From: an uncultured Lysobacter sp.
GTDB lineage: Bacteria; Pseudomonadota; Gammaproteobacteria; Xanthomonadales; Xanthomonadaceae
DNA: 8,481 nt
Assembly: GCA_946480055.1 (NCBI GenBank)
Contig: CAMLID010000117.1
Coordinates: 1-8,481 of the forward strand
Direction of reading: 5' to 3'
The position numbers were made by a program, and so were the translations under genes. Positions 6,914 through 8,481 of this stretch are shown here, piece after piece. The notes beneath the pieces are model-generated. The model did not search any database. It worked only from the letters and a program-made list of their open reading frames with translations, and was not told where the DNA came from. Every line of letters starts with the position of its first letter. Within the stretch, counting starts at the first letter, position 1.

Positions 6914-6995
6914 GATTTTGCTTGGTGGAAGTGGGCAACGAATTGCGGCCGTAAGTAGTTGACGTGCAAGGCGTTGCGTGCTTCGTATATACCGG

Positions 6996-7017
6996 GATAC
7001 CCCCAAAGATACCCCCA
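6996..7017. repeat. Two direct 10-bp repeats, integrase-leader type
   Basis: GATACCCCCA occurs at 6996-7005 and again at 7008-7017, a 12-base period. On the minus strand this reads TGGGGGTATCTTTGGGGGTATC. I recall such doublets directly upstream of phage-type tyrosine integrase genes, in their attachment/regulatory region. No integrase gene follows here, so this may be one edge of an island whose integrase is elsewhere or lost. The repeat is seen; the link is from memory. Confidence 0.5.
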
Positions 7018-7037
7018 GGTGACAGGTACTGAGGAGA

Positions 7038-7741
7038 CTACGGCTGCCACCAGAAGTTCGAGCGATACACCGACTTGACCTCGTCCAGCGGTGCATTCGT
7101 CCATTGGCGGGCCTCCCACATGTCACGACCCCCAGTGATCTTTCCGTCCGGCGCGAGCTGGTCGTAAACCGTCTTGGTCATGTACGAGGCGTATCCGTCC
7201 TCGCGCAACGCCGCCAGCTTCGCGGCGATGTTCGGTGCCCGTCCGACCCAGATCAGGTCGTTGTTGTCCCGGATGCCCGAGCGGGCGACCAGCACTTCAC
7301 TCTTGTCAATGCCAACACTGTGCTTGAGCCTGTAGCCACCGGACGTCAGCGAGGGAAACTGCGCCTCAATCTTAGGCCGAAGGAGATGGGTGACCGCCCA
7401 GTTGATGTTCAGCGCCGTGATGGCCGCCTTGGTGTGCATGCGCTCTCCCAGAAACACGCCCATCACCCGGTCGCCGTCGAAGCTTCGGATGTGTCCACCT
7501 CGTGCTCGGATGATGCGGCATGACGCGGAGAGGAAGGTTTTGTTGCGACGCCTCGGTCGAACTTCGACGCAAGAAGCGTCGAGTAGGCAAGGTCGGCGTA
7601 TAGCATGACAGGAGTGATGCGGACGCCGCCTCCCGCGAGCTGGACATTCTCGGTCTCGGGAACTACCTGTCCATCACGAATGTTCCATGGTTGCGTGAGG
7701 ATTCGATTCGCTTCTGTTGTCAGGTCGTCGAGCAACGGCAT
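7038..7741 (-). pseudogene. pycC: Pycsar pyrimidine cyclase PycC, frameshifted
   Basis: PycC is a class III nucleotide cyclase that makes a cyclic pyrimidine mononucleotide (cUMP or cCMP) on phage infection to activate a partner effector. Starting at 7741 (MPLLDDLTTEANRIL...), the first frame holds the first metal-binding Asp in LYADL (residues 47-51) and runs to codon 68 (7538). There the frame is lost; left alone it ends in a stop at 7463. The rest continues in another frame from 7535: SFDGDRVMGVFLG carries the second metal Asp (codon near 7472), and WVGRAPNIAAKL supplies the catalytic Asn, with Lys where many cyclases have Arg. By hand alignment, the base-selecting position that is Lys in adenylate cyclases is Ser here. 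About ten bases seem to be missing at 7536-7537; restoring them gives 237 residues. The start overlaps the stop of the upstream effector gene (TAATG). As read, the product is inactive. Confidence 0.88.
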
Positions 7742-8252
7742 TATTTTTCGCCCATGCCGTTGAACACGACAAGTGCGGCTGTCCAGGGAACGATTGCCAG
7801 CGCCATGTAAACGTATGCCTGCTTCAATCGGTCGAACTTCATGGTAAGAATCTTTGCGTTTCGCCAAACCTGCCCGAGGTAGTCTTCGGCAAGAGCTTCC
7901 GGAGTCGCAGATCGATACGCGGAAAGAAAACTGGATTCGGGCGTCTTTTGAAGTTCACGAAAATAGACGAGCGATGCATGCCCGCCATTGAGGTTCGGGA
8001 AGGAACCGCGATAAAGCGAAATCAAGCTGGCAGCCATCAGGCCCAAGAAAACGACGATGGCGAGCCACCCGAGGCTAGGGATCCCCTTAGCGACCGTGCC
8101 TCGGTGAACAGCAGTCCGAGCATCGCCAGGTCGACGCCAAGTACCACCGACATCTTGGAGTCGACGCGCTCAAAAAAGCCAAGCACCAGGGTAAGGTGAT
8201 GCTGTGCAGCAGCCAGTCTTTCAGCCCCGGCCAGGGGATTGCCTTCACTCAT
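7741..8252 (-). pseudogene. pycTM: Pycsar membrane effector PycTM, frameshifted
   Basis: PycTM is the effector of Pycsar systems (DUF5706-like): on sensing the cyclic pyrimidine it damages the inner membrane of the infected cell. The first frame from 8252 (MSEGNPLAGAERLAAAQHHL...) contains RVDSKMSVVLGVDLAMLGLL, the first membrane helix. It then drifts off frame into a Ser/Gly-rich tail and stops at 8037. The other frame picks up at the run of four C at 8083-8086 (GGGG in the coding sense) and gives a second helix (WLAIVVFLGLMAASLISLY), a soluble segment with NGGHASLVYF, and a third helix (AYVYMALAIVPWTAALVVF) before the stop at 7741. One extra G in that run restores a single 170-residue protein, so one base is missing, either in nature or in the read. 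It is first in the operon, before pycC. Confidence 0.85.
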
Positions 8253-8440
8253 TTCATGCCCCGTTTGCCATGTGCGGGTGCGCCGGGCGCGCTTCGACAG
8301 CGGCGGACGCCCCGAACGAACCTCAGGATACCGGTTGGCGGACTGGTTCGAAAACGCCCCCCGGCGCTCTATTTCGCGGCCGCGCGAAAAGTAGGGGGCA
8401 CGCGGGCGGGGTGTCGGACGCGGTCCCCTTTAGGGGGCGC
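8253..8440. other. Upstream region of the Pycsar operon, no gene seen
   Basis: This stretch should hold the promoter for the minus-strand Pycsar genes. The best pair I see is TTCGAA (8352-8347) and TATCCT (8330-8325), 16 bases apart, which is weak. A short inverted repeat CCCC-TTTA-GGGG lies at 8425-8436. The sequence becomes increasingly G-rich toward the contig end, so base quality may be poor. I see no coding region. Confidence 0.3.
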
Positions 8441-8481
8441 GGGGGGGGGGGGGCGGGGGGGGGGGGGGGGGGGGGGGGGGG
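8441..8481. other. Poly-G contig end, probable artefact
   Basis: The last 41 bases are all G except one C at 8454. Such tails are typical of no-signal cycles in two-colour sequencing that survive trimming and end up at contig ends. A natural G tract of this length is unlikely. Confidence 0.8.

Noticed and set aside
6830..7126. Minus-strand frames across the terminator and repeat doublet
   Set aside because: They include the terminator stem and the GATACCCCCA doublet and overlap the end of pycC; no protein motif is visible.
7742..7867. Upstream extension of PycC by 42 residues
   Set aside because: It overlaps the PycTM coding sequence and has no homology; the ATG at 7741 in TAATG fits both genes.
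1..8481. CRISPR array, tRNA, rRNA or riboswitch
   Set aside because: No regularly spaced repeats, no tRNA cloverleaf or rRNA sequence, and no riboswitch core that I recognise on either strand.

Overview
The window is about 8.5 kb of high-GC bacterial DNA, most likely from a Xanthomonadaceae genome close to Lysobacter. This rests on the GC-rich codon use, on two REP-like hairpin units at the left edge of a type I associate with Xanthomonadaceae (TGTRGGAGCGRCG... sense), and on gene families I associate with that group. The species call is inference.

Left part (1-4270), all on the minus strand: a probable operon reading DUF1800 protein -> DUF1501 protein (Tat-exported) -> NRDE/TANGO2-family protein. 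The DUF1800 stop codon overlaps the ribosome binding site of the DUF1501 gene. A 12-bp GC-only hairpin sits between the DUF1501 and NRDE genes, and the two REP-like units lie downstream of the NRDE gene. The DUF1800/DUF1501 pair is common and its function is unknown.

Middle (4271-6913): about 650 bases without a convincing gene but rich in hairpins, probably dispersed repeat sequence. Then comes a LysR regulator on the minus strand, divergent from a two-gene plus-strand unit: a small lipocalin-like protein and a stand-alone 5-carboxymethyl-2-hydroxymuconate isomerase-like tautomerase. The short AT-rich gap between LysR and the lipocalin gene holds a plausible lysR promoter and a palindrome cluster that could be the LysR operator. 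A strong bidirectional terminator closes this block.

Right part (6914-8481): visibly less GC-rich sequence. It starts with two 10-bp direct repeats of a kind I recall from upstream of tyrosine integrase genes. It then carries, on the minus strand, a Pycsar anti-phage operon in the order pycTM (membrane effector) -> pycC (class III pyrimidine cyclase). In this window both genes are frameshifted: pycTM at a four-base homopolymer, pycC at a junction where about ten bases appear to be missing. The genes overlap as TAATG. The sequence ends in an almost pure poly-G tract that looks like a contig-end artefact, so sequencing error must be excluded before the defence system is called dead.

Pycsar is a described system. 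I do not see a clearly new system. The most valuable points are the doubly broken Pycsar locus at a likely island edge, the DUF1800/DUF1501 pair with only one export signal, and the LysR/lipocalin-like/tautomerase cluster.
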